A stretch of 59,214 bases of DNA, taken from NCBI GenBank assembly GCA_013289835.1, contig JABCZG010000029.1:1-59214 (forward strand), written 5' to 3'. Shown piece by piece: positions 45,694 to 55,516 of the stretch (its first letter is position 1; each line of letters begins with the position of its first letter). This stretch comes from Acidobacteriota bacterium (GTDB lineage: Bacteria > Acidobacteriota > Terriglobia > Acidiferrales > UBA7541). Made by a program: the position numbers and the translations under genes. Below the pieces are notes generated by a model. The model was not told the origin of the DNA, did not search any database, and worked only from the letters and a program-made list of their open reading frames with translations.

Positions 45694-47043
45694 ATGTTCC
45701 AGAAAATCCTAGTCGCCAATCGCGGGGAAATTGCCCTGCGGGTTATTTGCGCCTGCAAAGAGTTGGGGATTTCCACGGTTGCCGTATATTCCGAGGCGGA
45801 CCGCAATTCACTCCACGTTCGGTTTGCGGATGAAGCGGTTTGCATCGGGCCGCCGCGCAGCAGCGAGAGTTATCTGAATATTCCGCAGGTCATTAGCGCG
45901 GCGGAAATCACAAACGTGGACGCTATTCATCCCGGGTACGGTTTCCTCAGTGAAAACGCGAACTTCGCCAAAGTCTGCGAAGCCTCGGAAATCACTTTTA
46001 TCGGGCCGCGGCCCGAGATCATTGAAATGATGGGCGAGAAGGACCGCGCGCGCAGAGAAGTGAAGGCCGCCGGTTTGCCCACTATTCCTGGTAGCGAAGG
46101 CATCGTCGAGGGAGAGGAACAGCTTGCTAAGGAAGCGGCGCGTATAGGATATCCGCTTATCATCAAGGCTTCCGCGGGCGGCGGCGGCCGCGGCATGCGC
46201 GTGGTTCACCGTCAGGAGGAGCTTCTGGCGGCTTACCAGACGGCGCGCAGCGAGGCGCAGCAGGCCTTTGGTACGCCGGACGTTTACGCGGAGAAGTTTC
46301 TCGAACACCCGCGGCACATCGAATTTCAGGTGCTCGGCGACCAGCATGGCAAAGTCATTCATCTGGGCGAGCGCGAGTGCAGCATCCAGAGGCGCCACCA
46401 GAAACTGGTGGAGGAATCTCCCTCTCCGGTAATGGATGCGAAGCAGCGAAAGGATCTTGGCGCCAAGGTCGTGAAGGCGCTGGAAAAAATCGGCTACACC
46501 AACGCGGGGACCGTCGAATTCCTGATGGACCAGGACGGCTCTATGTACTTCATCGAGATGAACACGCGCATTCAGGTCGAGCATCCCGTAACCGAGCTGG
46601 TCACCGGAGTGGATTTGATCAAGGCGCAGATCCGCATTGCCGCCGGGGAAAAGATGGAGGACGCCACCGGCGCGATTATCTCCTCCGGACACGCCATCGA
46701 ATGTCGGATCAACGCCGAGGATCCCGAAACGTTTGTGCCCTCCGCCGGCCGCATCACAACGTTTCAGGCGCCCGGAGGAACCGGGGTGCGTGTAGACTCC
46801 GCCGCATACGCCGACGCGGTCATTCCACCGTATTATGATTCGATGATCGCCAAGCTGATTGTGAAAGGCCGCGACCGTGCGGAGGCTGTGGGCCGCATGA
46901 AGCGCGCGCTGGAGATGTTCGTCATCGAAGGCATCAAGACTTCCATTCCACTGCATCGCCGGATTTTGGCCGACCCAGACTTTGCGGCGGGGCGATTTGA
47001 TACCCATTTCATCGAAAGATTGCTGGGAACGAACGGAAAATAA
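45694..47043 (+). CDS. accC: Biotin carboxylase subunit of acetyl-CoA carboxylase
   Basis: 449 residues, ATP-grasp enzyme that carboxylates biotin on AccB. Landmarks: ILVANRGEIALRVICAC at the start, GYGFLSENANFA, the glycine loop ASAGGGGRGMRVV, HPRHIEFQVLGD, RECSIQRRHQKLVEESPS, and MNTRIQVEHPVTE. Length is exactly that of the stand-alone bacterial subunit. The accA/accD subunits are not in the window. Confidence 0.97.
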   Translation: MFQKILVANRGEIALRVICACKELGISTVAVYSEADRNSLHVRFADEAVCIGPPRSSESYLNIPQVISAAEITNVDAIHPGYGFLSENANFAKVCEASEITFIGPRPEIIEMMGEKDRARREVKAAGLPTIPGSEGIVEGEEQLAKEAARIGYPLIIKASAGGGGRGMRVVHRQEELLAAYQTARSEAQQAFGTPDVYAEKFLEHPRHIEFQVLGDQHGKVIHLGERECSIQRRHQKLVEESPSPVMDAKQRKDLGAKVVKALEKIGYTNAGTVEFLMDQDGSMYFIEMNTRIQVEHPVTELVTGVDLIKAQIRIAAGEKMEDATGAIISSGHAIECRINAEDPETFVPSAGRITTFQAPGGTGVRVDSAAYADAVIPPYYDSMIAKLIVKGRDRAEAVGRMKRALEMFVIEGIKTSIPLHRRILADPDFAAGRFDTHFIERLLGTNGK

Positions 47044-47049
47044 TCATCC

Positions 47050-47694
47050 ATGCGTCTTGTCCTACCGCGGTTGTATGTGATATTAGACGCAGCATTGCTG
47101 ACCTCTCCCGATACAGACTGCGCGCAGAAACTCGCCGATACCGGAGTCCGCTTGCTCCAGTATCGAAACAAAAATGCGTCCGCGCGCGAACTCTTCGAAA
47201 CCTCGAAAAGGCTTGCGTCTCTTTTGGTTCCGCAAGGTGTAACGTTTTTCGTGAATGACCGCGCGGATGTCGCGGCCCTCGCGGGGGCCAGCGGCGTTCA
47301 TGTTGGCCAGGAGGATTTGGGAGTGGAAGGGGCGCGCTCGGTGATTGGCGCAGGCAAACTGGTAGGCATTTCGACCCACAACCTCGAACAATTCGAACGT
47401 GCTGCTGCTACCTCTGCTGACTACATTGCCGTCGGTCCCGTGTTCGCGACGTCCACCAAGTCCAATCCCGATCCGGTCGTCGGTACAAGCCTCATTCGGC
47501 AGGTGCGGTCGCTGACCGACAAACCTATCGTGGCAATCGGTGGTATCACGTTGGACAGGGCTGCTGAGGCGATCGGAGTGGGCGCGGATTCCGTGGCAGT
47601 CATCAGCGATATTCTTCTCGCGCCGGACCCGGCGAAGCGCGCACGCCAGTTTATTGAACGACTCGAAGCCGCAAACCACGAGGCGGCCGTCTGA
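47050..47694 (+). CDS. thiE: Thiamine-phosphate synthase
   Basis: 214 residues, TIM barrel joining the pyrimidine and thiazole halves of thiamine. Landmarks: LPRLYVILD, VRLLQYRNKNASARELFE, FFVNDRADVAALAGASGVHV, VGQEDLG, GISTHNLEQFERA, DYIAVGPVFATSTKSN (diphosphate loop) and VAIGGI. It starts six bases after accC, so it is carried by the acc transcript; I saw no TPP riboswitch in front of it. Confidence 0.95.
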   Translation: MRLVLPRLYVILDAALLTSPDTDCAQKLADTGVRLLQYRNKNASARELFETSKRLASLLVPQGVTFFVNDRADVAALAGASGVHVGQEDLGVEGARSVIGAGKLVGISTHNLEQFERAAATSADYIAVGPVFATSTKSNPDPVVGTSLIRQVRSLTDKPIVAIGGITLDRAAEAIGVGADSVAVISDILLAPDPAKRARQFIERLEAANHEAAV

Positions 47695-47706
47695 GGCCCA
47701 CTCCGA

Positions 47707-49269
47707 ATGGCTGACACCACGCACCCACTCTCGCAAAACGCTGCCAACAACGAAACCGGCTTCGTGCGCGCTATCGGACTCTTCGATGGCACGATGATCG
47801 TTGTCGGCTCGATGATTGGCTCCGGCATTTTCATCGTTGCCGCGGATATCTCCCGGCAAACTGGCTCTGCAGGCGGATTAATCCTTACCTGGGTGCTCAC
47901 CGGCATGCTTACCATTTCTGCCGCGCTTTCGTATGGCGAACTCGCGGCGCTTTTCCCTCACGCCGGCGGGCAATACATTTATCTCCGCGAAGCCTATTCG
48001 CCGCTGTGGGGCTTTCTCTATGGCTGGACGCTTTTTCTCGTCATTCAGACGGGAACCATCGCGGCCGTCGCCGTGGGATTTGCGCGCTATCTCGGTGTCT
48101 TGTTCCCGTCCATTTCACCAAGCGTTTGGATCGTTCATCCGATCGCGCTGTCCTCAAGATATGCAATTAGCCTGTCCATCCAACAGTTGGTCGGCGTCTT
48201 GATGATCCTGTTTCTGACGTTCCTCAACACTTTGGGAGTTCGGCTCGGAAAGTTGATCCAGAACATCTTCACCAGCGCAAAAACGCTTTCGCTCGTAGGG
48301 CTAATCTTCCTCGGTATTTTTGTGGGCAGAAATGCCGGGGCGATGGTGGAGAATTTCGGCCATTTCTGGACCATTCGAAACGCCCAGCCTATCGACCCCG
48401 GCGCCAGTTTCTTGCGAAGCTTTCTCCCGACTGTCACCGCGGGGGGCGGCGTGTTTGGTCTCATTGTGGCGTTTGGTGTGGCACAGGTCGGATCTCTCTT
48501 TTCCGCGGACGCTTGGAACAATATCGGCTTCACAGCCGCGGAAGTAAAAAACCCAAAGCGCGATGTGGCGCTCTCCATGGCCTTTGGCACCGTCATCGTC
48601 ATCACGCTCTATTGTCTGGCGAATCTCGCCTATCTCTGCACTCTTCCCATCGTGCAGATTCAGACCGCTCCCGACGATCGCGTCGCAACAGCTGCCCTCA
48701 ACGCCATCTTCGGACCTGCCGGCGCCATGATCATGGCGGTGGCGATTGTCATTTCCACGTTCGGCTGCAATAACGGCTTGATTCTGGCTGGTGCGCGGGT
48801 CAGTTACGCGATGGCGAAAGACGGGCTTTTTTTTAAATCCACCGGCACGCTGAACAAAAAAGGCGTCCCGGGGTCGGCGCTGTTCTATCAAGGGATCTGG
48901 ATTACTGTTTTGATTCTGCTGCGCACGCGGCGGGTGGACGCGGGAGGGATCGTGACCTACGGCAACCTCTACAGCGACCTTCTCAATTACGTGGTCTTTG
49001 CCGCTTTGCTTTTCTATGTTCTGACGACCATCGGGATTTTCGTGCTGCGCGTAAGACGGGCGGATGCGGAGCGGCCATATCGTGCCTTTGGCTATCCATT
49101 TGTTCCCGCGCTCTATGTCATAGCGGCCATCAGCATCATGGTTGTGCTGCTGCTTTATCAAACACAGACCGCAGGAATCGGAATGTTAATTGTACTTATC
49201 GGGGCTCCCGTTTATTTGTTCTGGTCGTGGTGGTCGCGGCGCGCCGCGCGTGTGGGTACAACACAATAA
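47707..49269 (+). CDS. APC-family amino acid permease (LAT-like)
   Basis: 520 residues with twelve or more hydrophobic helices. Helix 1 carries the unwound substrate loop GSMIGSGIFIVAADISR. The closest type is the L-type/serine-threonine exchanger group (amino acid/polyamine/organocation superfamily). Substrate not predicted. It begins 12 bases after thiE, so it may be co-transcribed. A second, only distantly related APC permease follows. Confidence 0.9.
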   Translation: MADTTHPLSQNAANNETGFVRAIGLFDGTMIVVGSMIGSGIFIVAADISRQTGSAGGLILTWVLTGMLTISAALSYGELAALFPHAGGQYIYLREAYSPLWGFLYGWTLFLVIQTGTIAAVAVGFARYLGVLFPSISPSVWIVHPIALSSRYAISLSIQQLVGVLMILFLTFLNTLGVRLGKLIQNIFTSAKTLSLVGLIFLGIFVGRNAGAMVENFGHFWTIRNAQPIDPGASFLRSFLPTVTAGGGVFGLIVAFGVAQVGSLFSADAWNNIGFTAAEVKNPKRDVALSMAFGTVIVITLYCLANLAYLCTLPIVQIQTAPDDRVATAALNAIFGPAGAMIMAVAIVISTFGCNNGLILAGARVSYAMAKDGLFFKSTGTLNKKGVPGSALFYQGIWITVLILLRTRRVDAGGIVTYGNLYSDLLNYVVFAALLFYVLTTIGIFVLRVRRADAERPYRAFGYPFVPALYVIAAISIMVVLLLYQTQTAGIGMLIVLIGAPVYLFWSWWSRRAARVGTTQ

Positions 49270-49280
49270 TTGAATTTTCC

Positions 49281-49310
49281 TGTAGTGGCATAGGAGGCTG
49301 GGCCACTACA
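49281..49310. repeat. Palindrome TGTAGTGGC...GCCACTACA between the two permease genes
   Basis: TGTAGTGGC (49281-49289) pairs exactly with GCCACTACA (49302-49310) across a 12-base loop. It has GTAG at the 5' end on both strands, like the other REP-like elements of the window, and forms a hairpin between the two permease genes. It may act as a weak terminator or as a REP pair. Confidence 0.6.
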
Positions 49311-49375
49311 ATGTCCCAGTCCAATTTGGCAGTGCATAGAACCAGCGGGAAGACTTCCCCAAAAGGAGGAGTTGC

Positions 49376-50968
49376 ATGGGCAACCCCTTGTTCGCAAGAA
49401 AACCGATGAGCATGTTGCTCGCGGAATCTCAGGAGGAAGGCGGGCATAGCCTGAAACGCACGCTCGGTCCGTTCCAGTTGACCGCGCTGGGCGTGGGGGC
49501 GGTCATCGGTGCGGGCATATTTGTGTTTTCGGGACTGGGAGCCCACTATGCCGGGCCGGGCCTGATGCTCTCGTTCGTGCTCTCCGGGCTGGGCTGCGCG
49601 TTTGCGGCGCTGTGCTACGCGGAATTTGCCGCTATGATTCCGCTGGCAGGGAGCGCTTACACCTACGCATACGCCACCCTCGGCGAACTATTCGCCTGGA
49701 TCATCGGCTGGGACCTTACGCTCGAGTACGCCATGGGTGCCAGCACAGTTTCATCGGGCTGGTCCAACCACTTTATTGAGCTGCTGAACATTTTTCACAT
49801 CAAGATGCCTTTGTGGCTGGCCTACGACCACTGGACCGGGCTGGACACGGCCACGAAAATCGTCGCACGCCAGATGGCCCAAGCCTCCGACGCAACGCTG
49901 CGGCAGGGCACCCAAGCCTTCCTGGACAAAGTCGATGCCATCATAAGCGCTCAATCCCCGGAGTTGGTTCAGAGTTCTCACGCGCTGCTCAACGCGCCGA
50001 CAATCTTCGGAAAAGAAATCGGCTTCAATCTGCCCGCATTTCTGATCGCTCTGATTATCACCGCGGTCCTGGTCATCGGCATAAAAGAAAGCGCGCGCTT
50101 CAATTCCACCATCGTGGTCATCAAGGTCGCCGTAGTGCTCTTCGTCATCGGCCTGGGAATCCGTTACGTCGATTTTTCCAATTGGGGCCATGACTGGTCC
50201 AGCTTTGCGCCCATGGGATTTGCTGGGATTGGAGCGGGAGCGGCGTACGTCTTTTTTGCGTACATCGGCTTTGACGCCGTTTCCACCACTGCACAGGAAG
50301 CGAAGAATCCGCAGCGGGACTTGCCTATCGGCATCATCGCCTCCCTGCTAATCTGCACCGTTCTCTACATCTCGGTCGCCGGAGTGCTCACCGGCATGGT
50401 CCGTTGGCAGGACGTGAACATCGAGGCGCCGATTGCGCGGGCGTTCCTGGACCGCGGATTGTCAACGGCATCACATATCGTCACGCTGGGGGCGCTGGCG
50501 GGACTCACGAGCGTGATGTTGGTCATGCTTCTCGGCCAAACGCGCGTGCTGTACTCCATGGCCAACGACGGCCTGCTCCCGAAGAAGTTCTTTGCGGCCA
50601 TCCATCCGAAATTCCGCACACCGTATAAAAACACCATGCTTGTCGGTTTGCTGGCCGCCATCCTTGGCAGCGTGACGCCCATCGATCAACTCGGAAAGAT
50701 GGTGAATATCGGGACGCTGCTGGCCTTCGTCATTGTATGCATCGCCGTCATGATTTTGCGCAATACCAATCCCGATCAGGCGCGCCCTTTCCGCACACCG
50801 TGGGTGCCGGTCGTGCCAGTTCTCGGAATCTTGTTCAACGGCTACATGATGTACAAGCTCGGGTGGGTGAACTGGGCCCGCCTCATTATTTGGCTGATCA
50901 TCGGGCTGGTAATCTATTTCACGTACAGCCGCTACCACAGCAAGGTCAGCAATCCACAGCAGTCGTAG
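49376..50968 (+). CDS. APC-family amino acid permease (cationic amino acid transporter type)
   Basis: 530 residues, about twelve helices. The start TLGPFQLTALGVGAVIGAGIF carries the substrate loop and LIPLAGSAYTYAYATLGELF is the usual helix 3 region of the CAT/YhdG group. A hydrophilic insertion of about 70 residues lies between helices at about 145-220 (KMPLWLAYDHWTGLDTATKI, then QAFLDKVDAI), longer than in most relatives. AAGGAGG precedes the ATG by six bases. Substrate: probably an amino acid, unspecified. Confidence 0.9.
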   Translation: MGNPLFARKPMSMLLAESQEEGGHSLKRTLGPFQLTALGVGAVIGAGIFVFSGLGAHYAGPGLMLSFVLSGLGCAFAALCYAEFAAMIPLAGSAYTYAYATLGELFAWIIGWDLTLEYAMGASTVSSGWSNHFIELLNIFHIKMPLWLAYDHWTGLDTATKIVARQMAQASDATLRQGTQAFLDKVDAIISAQSPELVQSSHALLNAPTIFGKEIGFNLPAFLIALIITAVLVIGIKESARFNSTIVVIKVAVVLFVIGLGIRYVDFSNWGHDWSSFAPMGFAGIGAGAAYVFFAYIGFDAVSTTAQEAKNPQRDLPIGIIASLLICTVLYISVAGVLTGMVRWQDVNIEAPIARAFLDRGLSTASHIVTLGALAGLTSVMLVMLLGQTRVLYSMANDGLLPKKFFAAIHPKFRTPYKNTMLVGLLAAILGSVTPIDQLGKMVNIGTLLAFVIVCIAVMILRNTNPDQARPFRTPWVPVVPVLGILFNGYMMYKLGWVNWARLIIWLIIGLVIYFTYSRYHSKVSNPQQS

Positions 50969-51081
50969 GTTTGGTGCTTTGACGGGCCGGGCGCTTGGTG
51001 CCTGGCCCCGATTCTTCCGTTGTGCTTCTCCTCTGCGGGCGGCACTTCTTCAGGTAGAGTATCCTTTCCGTCTACGGACCG

Positions 51082-53073
51082 ATGACACGCTTCCGCGCCA
51101 GCCTCAAAGAGCTATGGAACCGCCTCTCCTGGCTTGATCTTGTTTCCATGGTGGTGGCTGGGGCCGGATTGGTTCTCGCCAACGTCGAACTCAACGGTGG
51201 TGCTGTCAATTTCCTAAAATACCTGGCCGTCCTTGCGGCGATCTACCTGTTGGTCCGCTTCATCGGATGGTGGAGGACGCGGCTGCTCTGGAGCCTGCGC
51301 AACCGCCTGATCGTCGCCTATCTGTTTATTGCCGTGGTCCCGATTCTGCTGATCGTCACGCTGGTTTCGATCGCCGGTCGCATTCTCTATTCGCAGCTCG
51401 GCGCCTATCTTTTGCACGAAGACATTCAGCATCGCGTCGAGATGATTGCAGACATCTCGGAGCACATCGCCGTCGCGCATGGAACGTTGCCTCCAGGCGT
51501 CACACAGGCGGACTCCGAGAAGATTCTCGCCGCCCAATCGCACGCCGTCCATGATCGCGAACTCCCTGGGCTCCGTATCAGCTTTGCAAATGACACCGCT
51601 CTTCTTCGCAATTTGGCGCCGGGCAAGAGATCGTTCGCGGGCCTCCTGCAGCAGGGCGAGCAGGGCGACTCGCTTTCTTTGACAAGTTTGCGGCTGATTG
51701 CGGATCCCAAAGGCGAGCGCGTGGTCACCCTGCGCGTGCCAGTGACCGCGGACTTCCTCGGCACGGTCGCGCCGGACCTCGGCGCCATCCAGCTTAATCT
51801 GATGGAGCGCTACTTCGGTGGCGCGCAGCAAGGCGTCACCTATACCTCTGGTGGGGAACAATACAAAGTGGCAAACCGCATCGTGGCGCGCAACCGTGCG
51901 CTGCAAAGCGCCATGGTTTGGCTCGACACTCCCGTGACAGTGGCGTCCAGCCTGGATTCCGTCTACGTGGCCAACGATGGCAAAGTGGACCTGCATCGCC
52001 CGGTGCTCGCGGTGTTCAATGCCCGGCCCTCGAGATTAAACGCCAGAATTTTTACCACACTTGGAGAACTGCGCGACACCTATCTTCTTCTGCTCGTCCT
52101 TGTCGGAATTCTTTTTTTTCTCATCGAAACCGCCGCTCTCATCACGGGAGTTGTTCTCACCATGCGCATCACCGGAGCCGTGGCAGGACTTTACCGTGCC
52201 ACGCAATTCGTACGCTCCGGAGATTTTTCCCACCGCGTGCCCATTCAGGACCGCGACCAACTGGGCGAGCTGGCGGAATCGTTCAACGACATGACCAACT
52301 CCATCGGGGGCCTGATCGAGGAGCAGAACAAACGCCAGCGTTTGGAAAATGAAATTTCCATCGCCCGCGAAGTCCAGAACCAGCTTTTTCCCAGCACGCT
52401 GCCCTCGGTCCCAGGAGTCGAGATCGAAGCCATTTGCAAGGCCGCCCGCTCCGTCAGCGGCGACTACTATGATTTCATCCAGCTTAGCCCCACGCACATC
52501 GCCATCGCCATCGCCGATATCTCGGGCAAAGGAATCTCCGCCGCGCTCTTAATGGCCAGCCTCCAGGCTGCTTTGCGCAGCCAGCTCCTTGCCGATGGCA
52601 CCGAGCGCCTGAGTACTGCGGAACTGGTTTCGCGCCTCAACAAGCATCTCGTGCGCAACACTGGCGACGACCGCTTCGCCACATTTTTCATCGCCGTCTA
52701 CGATAGCGCCACTCGCACGCTGCGCTACACTAACGCGGGCCACCTCCCATCTTTTCTCCTTTGCCATGGAGTTGCGGAGCTTTTGGACAAGGGCGGAATG
52801 GTCCTCGGCGTCGTCGAGGACTACGCCTATGAAGAAGGATCACTGTCTGTGGGAGCGGATTCCGTTCTCATCGGTTACAGTGACGGACTTGTTGAGCCGG
52901 AGAATGTCTACGGCGAAGAGTTCGGCATCCGCCGGCTTAAGGAAGCTGCCACGCGATTGCAAGGAGCCGCGCCGCTGATGGTCGCGGAGTCGTTGATGGC
53001 CACCGTCGAAGAATGGGCCGGAACCCCCGAGCAAGCCGACGACATGACCGTCATCGTCGCGCGGCTTCGGTAG
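51082..53073 (+). CDS. HAMP-domain sensor with SpoIIE/PP2C phosphatase
   Basis: 663 residues. Several N-terminal membrane helices (DLVSMVVAGAGLVLANVELN, FLKYLAVLAAIYLLVRF, NRLIVAYLFIAVVPILLIVT), an extracytoplasmic sensor part (about 105-340), a further helix (TYLLLLVLVGILFFLIETAA), a HAMP domain (RATQFVRSGDFSHRVPI), a coiled coil, and a SpoIIE PP2C-like phosphatase (about 430-660) with metal Asp residues in GDYYDFI, ADISGKGISAALLMA and DDMTVIVA. RsbU-like enzymes dephosphorylate anti-anti-sigma factors; no such partner is adjacent. Confidence 0.93.
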   Translation: MTRFRASLKELWNRLSWLDLVSMVVAGAGLVLANVELNGGAVNFLKYLAVLAAIYLLVRFIGWWRTRLLWSLRNRLIVAYLFIAVVPILLIVTLVSIAGRILYSQLGAYLLHEDIQHRVEMIADISEHIAVAHGTLPPGVTQADSEKILAAQSHAVHDRELPGLRISFANDTALLRNLAPGKRSFAGLLQQGEQGDSLSLTSLRLIADPKGERVVTLRVPVTADFLGTVAPDLGAIQLNLMERYFGGAQQGVTYTSGGEQYKVANRIVARNRALQSAMVWLDTPVTVASSLDSVYVANDGKVDLHRPVLAVFNARPSRLNARIFTTLGELRDTYLLLLVLVGILFFLIETAALITGVVLTMRITGAVAGLYRATQFVRSGDFSHRVPIQDRDQLGELAESFNDMTNSIGGLIEEQNKRQRLENEISIAREVQNQLFPSTLPSVPGVEIEAICKAARSVSGDYYDFIQLSPTHIAIAIADISGKGISAALLMASLQAALRSQLLADGTERLSTAELVSRLNKHLVRNTGDDRFATFFIAVYDSATRTLRYTNAGHLPSFLLCHGVAELLDKGGMVLGVVEDYAYEEGSLSVGADSVLIGYSDGLVEPENVYGEEFGIRRLKEAATRLQGAAPLMVAESLMATVEEWAGTPEQADDMTVIVARLR

Positions 53074-53134
53074 TACCTCTGCGACGGCTACGCTATACTG
53101 AAAATCTTTCCAAGAGATATTTCCGGGGAGCAGA

Positions 53135-53878
53135 ATGTCGCTGAGCAATCGGGTTGCGTTGGTCACGGGTGGCAGCCGAGGCATCGGCCGGGGACTTGCC
53201 TTGCGCCTGGCACAGGACGGCGCACGCGTCGCCATCGCCTATCGTTCGAACAAAGTCGCCGCGCAGCAGGCGCTGCGCCAGTTGCAAGCGAGCGGCGCCG
53301 ATTGTGTCGCCGTGGAAACCGATATCACCGATCCCGGGCGTTGCGATCAGCTCATCAAAACCGTCGTCGATCGTTTTGGGCGCTTGGATATTGTCGTCAA
53401 CAACGTCGGCGATTTTCGCTGGGGCACGCTGGCCGAATCGCCCTTGGGAGACTGGCAGAGCGTTTTCACTTCCAATTTGATGACCGTTCTCTACATTTGC
53501 CGGGCCGCGCTCCCGCACATGAGAAAGGCGCGCTGGGGCCGCATTATTAACATGGGTGCCGTTGGCGCAGAGCGCGCCTTTGGTCAGGCGAAAATTTCCG
53601 CCTACGCAGCCGCCAAGGCCGCCGTTGTCGCGCTGTCCCGTTCGCTGGCGCTGGAGGAAGCCAAGAATGGCATCACCGTCAATGTCGTCAACCCGTCCAG
53701 CATTGATGAGAACGATCTCACGCTGGAAGAAGCCCGCAAAATTCGCGACGCGCGGTTCCCAATCGGCCGCCCACCCACCGTCGAAGACGTCGCCGGCACC
53801 GTCGCCTTTTTCACATCCGAAGAAGCCGAGTACGTGACCGGCCAGGTGGTCAACGTCAGCGGCGGATGGATGCTGTGA
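53135..53878 (+). CDS. Short-chain dehydrogenase, FabG-like, catalytic Ser replaced
   Basis: 247 residues, Rossmann fold: cofactor motif VTGGSRGIGRGLALRLA, NNVGDF, active-site YAAAK. Where FabG has the catalytic Ser (IGSVVG) this protein reads NMGAVGA, so Ser is Ala. The rest of the fold (GITVNVVNPSSI) looks intact, ending in TGQVVNVSGGWML. Activity as a standard ketoreductase is therefore doubtful; a different substrate, or a structural role, is possible. TATACT at 53094 is a likely -10 box. Confidence 0.87.
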   Translation: MSLSNRVALVTGGSRGIGRGLALRLAQDGARVAIAYRSNKVAAQQALRQLQASGADCVAVETDITDPGRCDQLIKTVVDRFGRLDIVVNNVGDFRWGTLAESPLGDWQSVFTSNLMTVLYICRAALPHMRKARWGRIINMGAVGAERAFGQAKISAYAAAKAAVVALSRSLALEEAKNGITVNVVNPSSIDENDLTLEEARKIRDARFPIGRPPTVEDVAGTVAFFTSEEAEYVTGQVVNVSGGWML

Positions 53879-53896
53879 CTCTGCCGTGAACCTCCC

Positions 53897-55516
53897 ATGA
53901 AAGCCCTAACCGCCGCCGAAATGCGCGAAGTCGACCGGCTCACCACCGAGCGCCATGGTGTTCCCAGCCTGCAGTTGATGGAAAACGCGGGAAAGCACAT
54001 CGCCAATGCCGTCCAGCAAATGCTAGATGGCAATCCCAATAAGCGCGCAGCCATCTTCTGCGGAAAGGGAAATAACGGCGGCGATGGGCTCGTGGCCGCG
54101 CGCCTCTTAAAGGAAGATAAGTCGGGTGTCGACTTCGCGCCCACCGTTTTTTTATTTGGATCGCCGGAGGAGTTGCGGGGCGACGTTGCCGAGAACCTTT
54201 CTCGCTGGGTGAAAAGTTCCGGGGAAATCATCCAAGTGAAAGACAGCGCTTCCTTGGAGGCCGCCTGGCCCAAGATTGCATCGGCCTACGCTGTCGTCGA
54301 TGCTTTGCTCGGTACCGGCCTCCGCGGTCCCGCCGCTGGTCTCATCGCCGAGGCCATCACTCGACTCAACAAGCTCTCAAAGAACGCAACGCTCGCGCGC
54401 CCCGCTTTCATTCTTGCCGTCGACATTCCGTCGGGTTTGCCGTCCGATGGCCAGCCCGCGGAAGGGCCCGTTCTGTTCGCGCACCAAACCGTCACGTTCA
54501 CGGCGCCGAAGATCGGCCAACTTCTTTCGGCTCAAGCCGGCTGTTGCGGGCATCTTGAAGTTCGTCAGATCGGTTCACCTGCCGCATTGGTCGAGGAAGT
54601 CGGCCAAAGCTCCGCTCGGTGGGCCGAGCCGGAAGAGTTCGCCTCGCTTCCGCTCGTCCGCGCAGCTGATTCTCATAAGGGAACCTACGGCCACGTTTTG
54701 CTTCTCGCTGGATCGCTGGGAAAAAGCGGCGCGGCCATCCTCGCCGGACGCGCGGCGTTGCGCTCCGGCGCAGGCCTGGTCACGATCGCTACGCCGGAGT
54801 CCGTGCAGTCCATCATCGCCGCGGGCCAGCCCGAATACATGACCGAGCCGCTCAAAGCAACGAAATCCGGCGTGCTCTCTTTGCGAAGCCTGGTGGACGG
54901 TACGTTTGGCGAATTGGAAGAAGGGAAGAGCGTGCTCGCCATCGGCCCTGGTTTGGGCACCCATCGCCAAACCCAGGAATTCATTCGCACCATCGTTACC
55001 CAAACCGAACTGCCGGTCGTGCTCGACGCCGACGGTCTAAATGCTTTCGCTGGCGAGGCCGAAACTCTGCGCAAACGAAAAACAAAATTTCTCGCCATCA
55101 CTCCACACCCCGGCGAAATGGCCCGCCTGCTCGGCGTTTCCATAAAGGAAGTACAAGCCGACCGCGTGAAGGCTGCGCGCGAGTCCGCCCGCAAATGGAA
55201 TGCTCACGTCATTCTGAAGGGCTTTCACACTCTAATCGCCTCACCCACCGGCGATCTCTTCGTCAACACCACGGGCAACGCCGGCTTGGCGAAGGGTGGC
55301 TCGGGTGATGTGCTTACCGGGTTGCTTGCCGCTCTTACCGCTCAGTTCGGCACCCAGGATTGGCACAGCGTCTTGTCACTCGGCGTCTACCTGCACGGGT
55401 CCGCTGCCGAGATCTCCGCCCAGACCCCCGAACTTTCCGGCGTCCTGGCCCAGGAAGTCGTACAGAACATCCCCTCCGCCCGCGGTCGGCTCATCCGGGA
55501 GCTTCAGCGTGCCTGA
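53897..55516 (+). CDS. nnrD: Bifunctional NAD(P)H-hydrate epimerase / ADP-dependent dehydratase
   Basis: 539 residues. N-terminal YjeF_N epimerase (about 1-230: EMREVDRLTTERHGVPSLQL, FCGKGNNGGDGLVAARLL) and C-terminal ADP-dependent dehydratase domain (about 240-539: HKGTYGHVLLLAGSLGKSGA, then LAIGPGLGTH, ITPHPGEMARL, GNAGLAKGGSGDVLTG). Repairs hydrated NADH and NADPH. tsaE begins inside its last codons, a common bacterial pair. Confidence 0.95.
   Translation: MKALTAAEMREVDRLTTERHGVPSLQLMENAGKHIANAVQQMLDGNPNKRAAIFCGKGNNGGDGLVAARLLKEDKSGVDFAPTVFLFGSPEELRGDVAENLSRWVKSSGEIIQVKDSASLEAAWPKIASAYAVVDALLGTGLRGPAAGLIAEAITRLNKLSKNATLARPAFILAVDIPSGLPSDGQPAEGPVLFAHQTVTFTAPKIGQLLSAQAGCCGHLEVRQIGSPAALVEEVGQSSARWAEPEEFASLPLVRAADSHKGTYGHVLLLAGSLGKSGAAILAGRAALRSGAGLVTIATPESVQSIIAAGQPEYMTEPLKATKSGVLSLRSLVDGTFGELEEGKSVLAIGPGLGTHRQTQEFIRTIVTQTELPVVLDADGLNAFAGEAETLRKRKTKFLAITPHPGEMARLLGVSIKEVQADRVKAARESARKWNAHVILKGFHTLIASPTGDLFVNTTGNAGLAKGGSGDVLTGLLAALTAQFGTQDWHSVLSLGVYLHGSAAEISAQTPELSGVLAQEVVQNIPSARGRLIRELQRA

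Noticed and set aside
45808..47007. 399-codon frame antisense to accC
   Set aside because: Shadow of a highly conserved gene.
46990..47050. TPP riboswitch before thiE
   Set aside because: Only six bases separate accC and thiE and no THI-box elements were seen.
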